NCBI GenBank assembly: GCA_900547445.1
Contig: URGJ01000016.1
Coordinates: 1 to 36,214, forward strand
Length of the DNA stretch: 36,214 bases
Source: an uncultured Oscillospiraceae bacterium
GTDB lineage: Bacteria; Bacillota; Clostridia; Oscillospirales; Acutalibacteraceae
Direction: 5' to 3'
The notes below the pieces were generated by a model. That model searched no databases and was not told the DNA's origin. It saw only the letters and a list, made by a program, of their open reading frames with translations. This document shows, in pieces, positions 29,958-36,214 of this stretch (positions are counted from its first letter, which is position 1; every line of letters starts with the position of its first letter). Made by a program: the position numbers and the translations under genes.

Positions 29958-31352
29958 TTATATTTGCTTTTTCTTTTTCATTATAAACACCGTGACGCCG
30001 ACTATAACTGCAATAGCCAATGCCGCGATAATCAAATATAATACGTTATTGTTCTTTGCGTTTTCGGTTTTGTCGGTCGAAATTTCGGGCTCGGCCTTGT
30101 CGGTTGAAATTTCAGCCTTATTATCGCTTACCTTGCATACCGCATAGTTGCTGAAGTGGTTAAGCTTTGCGGTAATTGTTTTGCCGTCTTCATTAACCTC
30201 AGACTCAAGTTTTTCGTATGTGCCGTCATCGGAAACAAAGAATACTTCAACATCTTTGCCGAAGCCGTCGGGAATGTTAAAGGTTACTGTAACCTCGCCG
30301 TTCGGCTGAACCTTTGCACCGTTTAAAACAGCGGTAATGTCGTAAAGTATAAATTCATTACAAACATCTTTAAGAATGTTCTTTGCCGATTCGAATGTTG
30401 GGTTATCTTGCTTTATTTCTTCAATCTTAAGCTCGGTACCGGCGGTAAATACGCCTTCGTTTGCTTCAAAAAGTGTGCCTGTGGTATCATCTTTCACCGA
30501 GCAGGGAATAATCTCGCTTGTGGTTTCCCCGCAGCGCTTGCACTTACCCTCTTTAAGACCGGTGTTGCTGATACTCGGCTCCTTTACTACTGTAGGATTT
30601 TCAAAATCGTGACCTAATGCTTCAGTATTGCGGGTTTCGGCGGTATCGCAGGCGGTACACTTTCTTTCCTGAACGCCGCCCTCGGTACAGGTGGCGGCTT
30701 TTGTATCTGTCCACTCGCCGAACTTATGACCCTTAGCTTTTATTGTGTTGGTTGTTGTCTGACCGCAACGGGTACATTTACCGGTTTCGAGACCTGTTTC
30801 GGTACAGGTAGGTTGTTTTGTAACGGTAGGATTGCTGAAGCTGTGACCCAAAGCCTTTACAGTTCTTGTTTCTGTATGATTGCACTTTGAGCAACTGCGT
30901 TTTTCCTCACCGTTTGCTGTGCAGGTCGGTGCTTTGCTTTGCGACCAAGCGCCCATACTGTGTCCCGTCGCATTGATTGTTTGATTTTCGGTCTTGCCGC
31001 AGGTAGAACAGGTTTTTGTTGCGGTTCCGGGAGTCGTGCAGGTGGGTTGCTTTGTGGTATTCCAGTTACCCCAAGTATGACTGTTGTTTTTGGCAATAGT
31101 CTCGGTTTTGGTTGCTTTACAAGCGGTACATGTATAGGTTTTAACACCCGTTTCTTTACAGGTTGCAGCTTTGGTTACACTTCCGCTGTTCCAAGTATGT
31201 GCCGCTGTTTCCACATGTCCGCAGACAGAGCAGGTGCGAGTGTGGTTTGAGTTATCCTTTTTTGAGTAGTTGCCGTAAGAGTGAGTTTTACAGGTTATTG
31301 TAATTATTCCCGATGTTGCAGTAAAGGCATTTTCACCGTACTTTGTGTCATA
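29958..31352 (-). CDS. Surface stalk: CxxC repeats and membrane anchor (continues the cohesin frame behind a TAG)
   Basis: This frame is open from directly after the TAG at 31353-31355 to a TAA at 29958, 464 residues. The first in-frame start is only a GTG at 31214, inside a CxxC unit and without a ribosome site, so the natural protein probably began with the upstream cohesin. It contains about seven repeats of roughly 35-45 residues with pattern GHxfxxW, ATCTxxG, CxxC (CSVC, CTAC, CSTC, CSKC, CTRC, CTAC, CKRC), plausibly metal-binding. A beta domain (VTFNIPDGFGKDVEVFFVS, then AKLNHFSNYAVCKV) follows, then an acidic linker with two EISTDK copies and a transmembrane helix with a KKKKQI tail. 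No LPXTG motif was seen. Confidence 0.75.
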   Translation of the reverse strand, partial: YDTKYGENAFTATSGIITITCKTHSYGNYSKKDNSNHTRTCSVCGHVETAAHTWNSGSVTKAATCKETGVKTYTCTACKATKTETIAKNNSHTWGNWNTTKQPTCTTPGTATKTCSTCGKTENQTINATGHSMGAWSQSKAPTCTANGEEKRSCSKCNHTETRTVKALGHSFSNPTVTKQPTCTETGLETGKCTRCGQTTTNTIKAKGHKFGEWTDTKAATCTEGGVQERKCTACDTAETRNTEALGHDFENPTVVKEPSISNTGLKEGKCKRCGETTSEIIPCSVKDDTTGTLFEANEGVFTAGTELKIEEIKQDNPTFESAKNILKDVCNEFILYDITAVLNGAKVQPNGEVTVTFNIPDGFGKDVEVFFVSDDGTYEKLESEVNEDGKTITAKLNHFSNYAVCKVSDNKAEISTDKAEPEISTDKTENAKNNNVLYLIIAALAIAVIVGVTVFIMKKKKQI

Positions 31353-31355
31353 CTA
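31353..31355 (-). other. In-frame TAG splitting the cohesin scaffold gene
   Basis: The codon order is CTC GAT TAG TAT GAC. Both sides are open in the same frame and make one sensible domain. A single C-to-T change from CAG would explain it. TAG ends at least one other gene in the window (36009-36011), so general reassignment of TAG is unlikely. Confidence 0.85.
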
Positions 31356-31766
31356 ATCGAGAAACTTAAGTGTAACAGTTGTATTTCCAACTGTAGCCGA
31401 ATCTAACGCCTTAAAAGAAAACTTAGCAATAGTACCTGTTTTTGTATTATTTGAAGTAGCGCTTCCGTCAACCCAAGCAATAGAGTAAGGCGAACCATAT
31501 GTGGTTTTAAGCTGGGTTCCTATCAGTACTCCTGTATCTTCAACCTTGGTAAGCTGTAATGTACTTGTGTCATAGCTTACCTTGATTCCCATAGTAACAA
31601 GTCCGGGATTAGAATTTAAATCCACATTTAGTGTTACCGTACCACCCTGTGCAACGGTAGCGTTGCTCATGGAAATTGTCCCGTTTCCTGCGGCAAATGC
31701 CGTAATTGAAGATAGGGTACAAAGCATTAATGCTAATGTTGCCAAACACGATATAACTTTTTTCAT
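31353..31766 (-). CDS. Secreted cohesin-domain protein, N-terminal part (ends at in-frame TAG)
   Basis: The start chosen is the ATG at 31766, in the TAATG junction with the dockerin gene and behind GGAG. Residues 1-25 are a signal peptide (MKKVISCLATLALMLCTLSS, then ITAFAA). The rest is a cohesin type I-like domain: GNGTISMSNATVAQGGTVTL, LVTMGIKVSYDTSTLQLTKV, GTIAKFSFKALDSATVGNTT, then VTLKFLD. The frame stops at TAG (31353-31355), where a cohesin would still need its last strand. The next in-frame codons read YDTKYGENAFTATSGIITI, the expected continuation. A full product of about 602 residues (with the stop read as one amino acid) would be a membrane-anchored cohesin scaffold. Confidence 0.82.
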   Translation of the reverse strand: MKKVISCLATLALMLCTLSSITAFAAGNGTISMSNATVAQGGTVTLNVDLNSNPGLVTMGIKVSYDTSTLQLTKVEDTGVLIGTQLKTTYGSPYSIAWVDGSATSNNTKTGTIAKFSFKALDSATVGNTTVTLKFLD

Positions 31767-34117
31767 TACTTTTCTCCTCCGAGCGTAACATCCCAACCGT
31801 TGAGATAACGCATTAAAATTAGTCCGTCAAGAGTGTTTATTTTGCCGTCGCCATTCACATCAATAGCATCGGAAGATGCAATATCAACATCCCAACCGTT
31901 GAGATAGCGAAGTAACATCAAACCGTCTAATGTGTTGATGTTGTTGTCACCTGTAAGATCGCCGGGGATATACTCATAGTTGATACTGATTATTCTAAGA
32001 TTATCGTCAAGTTTCAAATACATATTTGTTTCATCGGTAGCAGTCAGTTTAACGTTCCAGGCTCCGTTCTTATAATTTACTTCAGTATCACTGATTCGCG
32101 GTTCTGCAAAATAATAATGTTTCTCTGTCCAAAGATACGTATCGGTTTCGCCGTCATAATATTCAGAAAGCGATAAGTCAACATCGTTTACTGCAAAGTT
32201 TTTTAACAAAAGCTCACGGATTTTTTCGCCGTCAACCGTTTTTTCCGTACATACGTCAAGTCCGAAATCTTTATCTAAATATGAAGCAACTGTGATTAAA
32301 CGGTCAATATTTTCTGCGGTTATTTCCCCGTTAAAATGCTTTTCGGTTGTCAGTGCTATGTAATTATAATTAATTTCCGAGTAAGCCAAATAATCCCAGA
32401 TTTTTATAAGTCCCGAGTCTTTAAAGATGTCACTGCAAAGTTCATTTATTTCTATTTTGTAAGTGTCATTTAAACTATTGCAGTAAAGTCTGCCCATGAA
32501 AGTACCTTTATCGGTAAAAATGTAACCGTCTCGGGTTTCTAAGCCTTCTTCTTCTCCTCCGTCACGACAATCAAAGCCTAAAATACGCATATCTTCGGTT
32601 GTGCCGTCCGGTTTTACTGCGGTTATTATAAGAGATTTATCTGTTCCGCTTTTAACCTCTATACTTTCCCAGTTGTTTTCTTTAACATCAACTTCACATT
32701 CGAATATGTTGCCTAAGAATTTTGACTTGGTCTGTTGTTTTCCGGCTTCGGTAAACGGTTCAACATAATCTATATAGTACGAAGCCTTTAACTTATTCAG
32801 GTAATAACTATGCTCCTCAGTATCCGTAGGCGTATTAATTTTGACATCTTCGTATGTATCGTCATTAAAATGCACGCGCAAGACTGCACCTTTCAGATTC
32901 AAATAATCTCCTACATAATAATCTGTTCTGTCCGGTGCTTTTACTATTTCAACGCCCGTTACCGGATTTTCAATAACCGTCACATTAAATGTATCGGTTA
33001 AAGTGCCGAATTTGCCTGTTAATTCATAGGTGTTTCCTACCTCAAACGGATTCTCTTCTTGCTTATCATCGATGTCTAAATAACAATAATAGCCGTCGAT
33101 TATAACGAAGCCATTGTTAATAACGGTTTTTTGTGTGCCGTCCTTAAATTTCAAAGTATATGTCGGATTGATCCGATAGTATTCATAAAAACCGTTATTA
33201 TAAGAATCTACATCTTTAATTAGTGATATATCGCTGATTTCAAGACTGTCAATTATATTTTCCTTGATTGTAACATTAAAGGTAGCGCTTGCACCTAAAA
33301 TTTCACAGTCAACTTCATAAGTATTGCCGACTGTCCAAGGCTCTTCATATTGTTTAGATATATCTAGATTAAGCCCAAACCGCTCGCCGTCTATTGTGAC
33401 TCCGCCATATTCCGAAGTGAATTCTCTGCCGTCTTTAAGCTTTACTGTAAATGACGGGTTAATATCACTGTAAATATAGCTTCCGTCTTCATTTGTATAG
33501 CCGTGGGTACCCTCAATAATAGAAATATCACTTACTTCCACGCTTTCAACAGGACTTGCTGTAATTGTAACATCAAATGACGTTTCAAAACCGAGCAAAT
33601 CAGCGCTTACTGTGTGAGTACCCACTGTCCACTGATTTTCATAGCTCTGATCGTCATAATATACAAGATAATAATCCTGACCGTTATAATTAATTGAGCC
33701 CCATTCCGAGTAAAGTACGGTATCATCATTTAAGGTTACCGTAAATTCAGGAGAATAGTAATATCTAAAATACTCGGGACTTTGAGTGTCGGTTTCGGGA
33801 ATATAATCACTGGTAATATACCCGTTAGTATTTTCTATAATTGAGATGTCTGCCACTTCAATACTTTTAATCGGGATATCGACTATCGGTGAAGAGTCCG
33901 ACAGAATCGGATAACCGTTGCAGATTAAATCATACATTTTTTCATCATATATATATGTGACTTCGGTTGAGTTCACATTGAAAATGTATGTCCTATTATC
34001 AGGATGTTGGCTTGCTCCAACCATAAACAGCTCTGTATCCGCGCCTATTGCACCCTCGTCGCAGTTAGTGACATCGACCAAATAATTATTGCCGCCGTAT
34101 TCGACAATATTCCACAT
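31766..34117 (-). CDS. Transglutaminase-like/Ig-like/dockerin protein, C-terminal part
   Basis: The 783-residue frame starts inside a transglutaminase-like core: with the codon before it, HMWNIVEYGGNNYLVDVTNC supplies the His and the Asp (D15). Three repeats of about 100 residues follow, each opening like VESVEVSDISIIEGTHGY and closing like ASATFNVTI, then a Big_3-like unit (GVEIVKAPDRTDYYVGDYLN). An unassigned region of about 230 residues precedes the type I dockerin at 719-783, with duplicated calcium loops (DLTGDNNINTLD and DVNGDGKINTLD), each followed by a YLNGWDV helix end. It continues the gene at 34045-35007 in the -1 frame. Its TAA overlaps the cohesin ATG. Confidence 0.85.
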   Translation of the reverse strand: MWNIVEYGGNNYLVDVTNCDEGAIGADTELFMVGASQHPDNRTYIFNVNSTEVTYIYDEKMYDLICNGYPILSDSSPIVDIPIKSIEVADISIIENTNGYITSDYIPETDTQSPEYFRYYYSPEFTVTLNDDTVLYSEWGSINYNGQDYYLVYYDDQSYENQWTVGTHTVSADLLGFETSFDVTITASPVESVEVSDISIIEGTHGYTNEDGSYIYSDINPSFTVKLKDGREFTSEYGGVTIDGERFGLNLDISKQYEEPWTVGNTYEVDCEILGASATFNVTIKENIIDSLEISDISLIKDVDSYNNGFYEYYRINPTYTLKFKDGTQKTVINNGFVIIDGYYCYLDIDDKQEENPFEVGNTYELTGKFGTLTDTFNVTVIENPVTGVEIVKAPDRTDYYVGDYLNLKGAVLRVHFNDDTYEDVKINTPTDTEEHSYYLNKLKASYYIDYVEPFTEAGKQQTKSKFLGNIFECEVDVKENNWESIEVKSGTDKSLIITAVKPDGTTEDMRILGFDCRDGGEEEGLETRDGYIFTDKGTFMGRLYCNSLNDTYKIEINELCSDIFKDSGLIKIWDYLAYSEINYNYIALTTEKHFNGEITAENIDRLITVASYLDKDFGLDVCTEKTVDGEKIRELLLKNFAVNDVDLSLSEYYDGETDTYLWTEKHYYFAEPRISDTEVNYKNGAWNVKLTATDETNMYLKLDDNLRIISINYEYIPGDLTGDNNINTLDGLMLLRYLNGWDVDIASSDAIDVNGDGKINTLDGLILMRYLNGWDVTLGGEK

Positions 34118-35007
34118 ATGGGGCCTGCGCCTGTGCCGCCGTTCATTGTGCCGGTCACGGTGTTGCAGAGAACATAATCTTCAAATTCGGAAAGGTCGCA
34201 GAGGTACTGGAAAGCCTTGGCATATCCCTCGCAGACAACATTGGTTTCAGGGTCGTTATCAAAAACATTAATTAACTGCCACGGGTCGCCGTAAGCGATT
34301 CCTCCGTTTGCCGCCTCAAAATCATATGAAACAAGTCCGCAAATCTCGGCACGGTAAGCGTTTAGCTTCTCTAAATCCGATTTGCCGTAATTTTCTTCCA
34401 CTATCGCTGTTGCATTTGCTATGGCAGAAGTCCCCGCACCGGTTTTAGCGGTATCAACGGCATATTCGCCCTCTCCCTTATAAGCGTCGGCAACAGCAAA
34501 CTTAAAATCAAGCTGGGTATTAACGGTTGCATTGTCAACACTGTATCCCTGAGTTTTATCGAACCAGTAAAGCTCATAGGGACAGTCGGTAAGCAAACAG
34601 TTTAATATCTTATTAATATTCAAATTAAAAACTTCTTCATTTCCCATAAAACGGTTAATTTCGTCAACCGGATACGCGTTTAAATCAAAACCGAACACGG
34701 CAGAATCAAGCCCGCCCGCGGCTACCGTTTTAATATTTAATTTCAGATAATCGTAAATAGCCTTTCCTATGCCGTCTAACCTGTCGCCCGCGGTTGTACC
34801 GTACAGGGAAATCCAGCCGTACATCTGCTTTTGGAGATAGCCCGCCAAAAGCTCGTCGTTGTCGGGAAGTCGGCCGAAATCAAAATCAACCGAATTCACC
34901 GAAACTATCTGCAAATCGGTTTCTGCAAACGCCGGTATTGCAGGTAAAGCCGCGAGAATCAGAACAACGGAAACTGCGGCTGCCGCAATTTTTTTTAATA
35001 GTTTCAT
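34045..35007 (-). CDS. Secreted transglutaminase-like protein, N-terminal part (frameshifted)
   Basis: The ATG at 35007 follows TAAGGAAG. Residues 1-28 are a signal peptide (MKLLKKIAAAAVSVVLILAA, then LPAIPAFA). A helical region of about 200 residues leads to the transglutaminase-like motif NVVCEGYAKAFQYLCDLSEF with the likely nucleophile Cys259. Family sequence holds to about residue 296 (GGTGAGP). The last 24 residues of this frame are unlike the family. At 34120-34123 a run of four Cs on the coding strand would need a fifth to give GP-HMWNIVEYGG, the expected continuation. Together the parts would make about 1080 residues. The annotated end at 34045 is therefore a frameshift product. Confidence 0.82.
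   Translation of the reverse strand: MKLLKKIAAAAVSVVLILAALPAIPAFAETDLQIVSVNSVDFDFGRLPDNDELLAGYLQKQMYGWISLYGTTAGDRLDGIGKAIYDYLKLNIKTVAAGGLDSAVFGFDLNAYPVDEINRFMGNEEVFNLNINKILNCLLTDCPYELYWFDKTQGYSVDNATVNTQLDFKFAVADAYKGEGEYAVDTAKTGAGTSAIANATAIVEENYGKSDLEKLNAYRAEICGLVSYDFEAANGGIAYGDPWQLINVFDNDPETNVVCEGYAKAFQYLCDLSEFEDYVLCNTVTGTMNGGTGAGPICGILSNTAAIIIWSMSLTATRVQ
34118..34123 (-). other. Frameshift site in a C-run of the transglutaminase-dockerin gene
   Basis: The coding strand reads GCA GGC CCC ATA TGT. Adding one C, or re-reading one C in a -1 slip on CCC, gives GGC CCC CAT ATG TGG, that is G-P-H-M-W. The break falls between the catalytic Cys and His. Homopolymer indel (real or sequencing) is the simplest cause. 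Confidence 0.8.
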
Positions 35008-35027
35008 TAAAACACTTCCTTAAAAAG

Positions 35028-35056
35028 ATTATAAAAACAGATTCCTTTTTTATAAA
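35028..35056 (-). promoter_or_regulatory. Possible promoter of the dockerin-cohesin operon
   Basis: A perfect TATAAT (35028-35033, minus strand) has a weak TTTATA 17 bp upstream (35051-35056). The start would be near 35021, only just ahead of the ribosome-binding site at 35015-35022, so the true start may lie further upstream in the AT-rich gap. Confidence 0.4.
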
Positions 35057-35159
35057 ACCATATTTAGGAAACCATTTCAATATTTTTGATAAAAATTACC
35101 TATTAATATTTAAATAACAGAATGAATAATATATAAAGAGAACGGGAGTGTGAGAAAAT

Positions 35160-36011
35160 ATGAATTATATAAACTGTAAGGATGTAAATCTGCCCTCGGA
35201 TATGAGAAAAGCGGTGGAGTTTTGGGCAAGAAATACCGTAGGCCACATCGAAACGCTTTTAAACCTCAAAGGTACTACCTCCGCGGTAATGCAGCCCTAC
35301 TTTTCAGCGGAGCTTGAAACGCTGCTTAGAAGCTTTAAAAAAATTAGCTCTCTTTACAGCGAGGGGGAAACGCGCCGCCTGCCTTCAAAGCCGCAGCTTT
35401 TGTTTGCGGAAAACCGAAGACTTATAAATCTGCTTGAAAGAATGAAATTTGAGGGCTTTGGCGGGTACCCCTACTTACAGCAAACAATTTTTCACTACAT
35501 TTATGAGCAGAGGTACATAAACGCGATTTTCGGAGTACAAAACGAGACCCGCGGCCTAATAACGGTTCGCTTTTCGCCGATGGGAAGCTATCCGCTTGTC
35601 TGCATATACAATCAGATGTATTTTTGGAGCGTAATAGGCGCCATGCACCCCTCTCTTATGATGGGTAATGAAAAATTTTACCGCTCTGCCTCGCTTCACA
35701 CAAGGGATTATCTGACCGAAATTACAAACCGCTTTAATTCGGTTTGCTTCAGCCTTAGCAGTCTTAAAAAGCCGCCGACAAGGGATGAGCTTGAAAAGGT
35801 GTTTTGTATATTTCGCGAGCTCAATTCCGATTTTTTGCGCTTTTTAAAAATCATAAAAACAGGGGAGCGCGGAGTTTTCGCGGTAGGAGCGCCCACCGAT
35901 ATGCCGCAAAGCTTTTATAAGTCGCTGGATCACATAATCGGCGAACACACCCTCGTAAAGAAGCTTTGCGAGACTATGGGAGAAAGCTTCAGACTGCATT
36001 GCAGCATATAG
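35160..36011 (+). CDS. DUF2935-like helical protein
   Basis: The 283-residue protein starts MNYINCKDVNLPSDMRKAVE and is largely helical without signal peptide or membrane segments. Motifs such as EFWARNTVGHIETLLNL, QQTIFHYIYEQRYINAIF and FWSVIGAMHPSLMMGNEKFY recall the DUF2935 family of Firmicutes, whose members have two four-helix bundles with metal-binding His/Glu. A direct functional role is not known. GGGAG lies 11 nt before the ATG. It ends with TAG at 36009-36011. It is divergent from the dockerin operon and stands alone. The family call is moderate; the reading frame is secure. Confidence 0.8.
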   Translation: MNYINCKDVNLPSDMRKAVEFWARNTVGHIETLLNLKGTTSAVMQPYFSAELETLLRSFKKISSLYSEGETRRLPSKPQLLFAENRRLINLLERMKFEGFGGYPYLQQTIFHYIYEQRYINAIFGVQNETRGLITVRFSPMGSYPLVCIYNQMYFWSVIGAMHPSLMMGNEKFYRSASLHTRDYLTEITNRFNSVCFSLSSLKKPPTRDELEKVFCIFRELNSDFLRFLKIIKTGERGVFAVGAPTDMPQSFYKSLDHIIGEHTLVKKLCETMGESFRLHCSI

Positions 36012-36063
36012 GCCGCCTTCACCAAATAAAACCCAAAAGCACTTTTATAATTAAAAAACCCGC

Positions 36064-36102
36064 AAAAAAGAGCCTCAACTACGCGTCTGCGCGTCGAGGC
36101 TC
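36064..36102 (-). terminator. Minus-strand terminator without an assigned gene
   Basis: GAGCCTC (36070-36076) pairs with GAGGCTC (36096-36102) and the stem extends inward around AGAC. On the minus strand six Ts follow (36064-36069). No minus-strand gene is present between it and the window end, so it is either an orphan or served a gene displaced by the IS-like element. It also blocks transcription from the element toward the DUF2935-like gene. Confidence 0.75.
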
Positions 36103-36109
36103 TCGACTG
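36080..36109 (-). repeat. 30-nt dispersed repeat, copy 2
   Basis: On the minus strand this matches 528-557 at 28 of 30 positions. Here, too, it forms the 5' side of a terminator hairpin, but no tRNA precedes it. Confidence 0.7.
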
Positions 36110-36116
36110 TAAAGAG

Positions 36117-36151
36117 GCGGCAAAAAAATGCCGCTTGCGGTCGAGCCGCAA
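36117..36151. repeat. Two adjacent hairpins next to the IS-like end
   Basis: GCGGCA/TGCCGC (36117-36134) encloses six As, and TTGCGG/CCGCAA (36135-36151) encloses TCGAG. They stand directly between the minus-strand terminator and the IS-like end. On the minus strand they could be part of a small structured RNA; no promoter was identified. Confidence 0.5.
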
Positions 36152-36159
36152 AAGAAAAA

Positions 36160-36214
36160 GGCTCTATAATAAATGTTGGGGTAACCAAGTAGAGCCTACG
36201 GAGAAAAATAAGAA
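36160..36214 (+). mobile_element. Probable insertion-sequence end (second copy, opposite terminus)
   Basis: GGCTCTATAATAAATGTTGG starts at 36160 and continues GGTAA, resembling the terminus at the left window edge (shared GGCTCT, AGTTGGGGTAA-like core). AGGCTCTA at 36159-36166 is also inverted at 36190-36197. The element interior would lie to the right. The two termini could be the left and right ends of the same IS inserted twice in the same orientation. Confidence 0.45.

Noticed and set aside
31353..31355. Reassignment of TAG to an amino acid in this organism
   Set aside because: The DUF2935-like gene ends naturally with TAG at 36009-36011, and no suppressor tRNA is seen in the window.
34118..34123. 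Programmed -1 frameshifting as the firm explanation
   Set aside because: A slip on CCC is possible, but no classical X-XXY-YYZ heptamer or downstream stimulatory structure was established; a one-base indel in a C-run is simpler.
1..36214. CRISPR arrays, rRNA genes, phage genes and toxin-antitoxin pairs
   Set aside because: None was found: no regularly spaced direct repeats, no rRNA sequence and no recognisable phage or toxin motifs.

Overview
The window looks like a chromosomal contig from an anaerobic, gut-type Clostridia bacterium, probably Oscillospiraceae/Ruminococcaceae. The grounds are a Firmicutes-order S10-spc-alpha ribosomal operon with a KOW-domain gene after map, zinc-type ribosomal proteins (S14 type Z, four-Cys S4, L36, Zn-ribbon L24), a glmS ribozyme, a DapL-route lysine operon under a lysine riboswitch, and cohesin/dockerin surface proteins. 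This taxonomy is an inference from gene content.

Layout. (1) 1-900: a probable insertion-sequence end, a truncated DUF4097-type remnant, tRNA-Ser(GGA) with its own promoter and terminator, then the terminator of the ribosomal operon and an 83-bp imperfect palindrome just behind rplQ. (2) 902-16626, minus strand: 32 genes in canonical order, rpsJ to rplQ, including secY, adk, map, the KOW gene, infA, rpmJ and rpoA. A long structured leader with an overlapping small ORF precedes rpsJ. (3) 16728-18966, minus: glmS with terminator, a hairpin covering its ribosome-binding site, a glmS ribozyme and a near-consensus promoter. (4) 19037-23629, plus: promoter, lysine riboswitch with a readable antiterminator/terminator switch, dapA-dapF-dapL-lysA and terminator. 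(5) 23682-29776, minus: tightly overlapped operon murD, two M42 aminopeptidase paralogues, a GNAT acetyltransferase, a YnbB-type PLP enzyme and an unrecognised 222-aa protein. (6) 29868-35056, minus: a surface-protein pair. The first is a secreted transglutaminase-like/Ig-like/dockerin protein. The second is a cohesin/CxxC-repeat/membrane-anchor protein. (7) 35160-36011, plus: a DUF2935-like helical protein. (8) 36064-36214: a minus-strand terminator, two more hairpins and a second insertion-sequence-like end.

How the parts work together. Regions 2-5 are housekeeping: ribosome and translocon assembly, amino-sugar supply, meso-DAP/lysine synthesis and a peptidoglycan ligase. The glmS and dap operons are divergent and each is governed by a metabolite-sensing RNA (GlcN6P and lysine).

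The most unusual part is region 6. A dockerin protein and a membrane-anchored cohesin protein are adjacent and share a TAATG stop/start, which suggests a two-component surface assembly. Each gene carries one lesion: a one-base deficit in a C-run between the transglutaminase Cys and His, and an in-frame TAG between the cohesin and the repeat stalk. Decay, assembly error, phase variation and recoding cannot be told apart from this sequence alone. Both window ends carry related IS-like termini pointing outward, so the contig probably ends at repeated elements.
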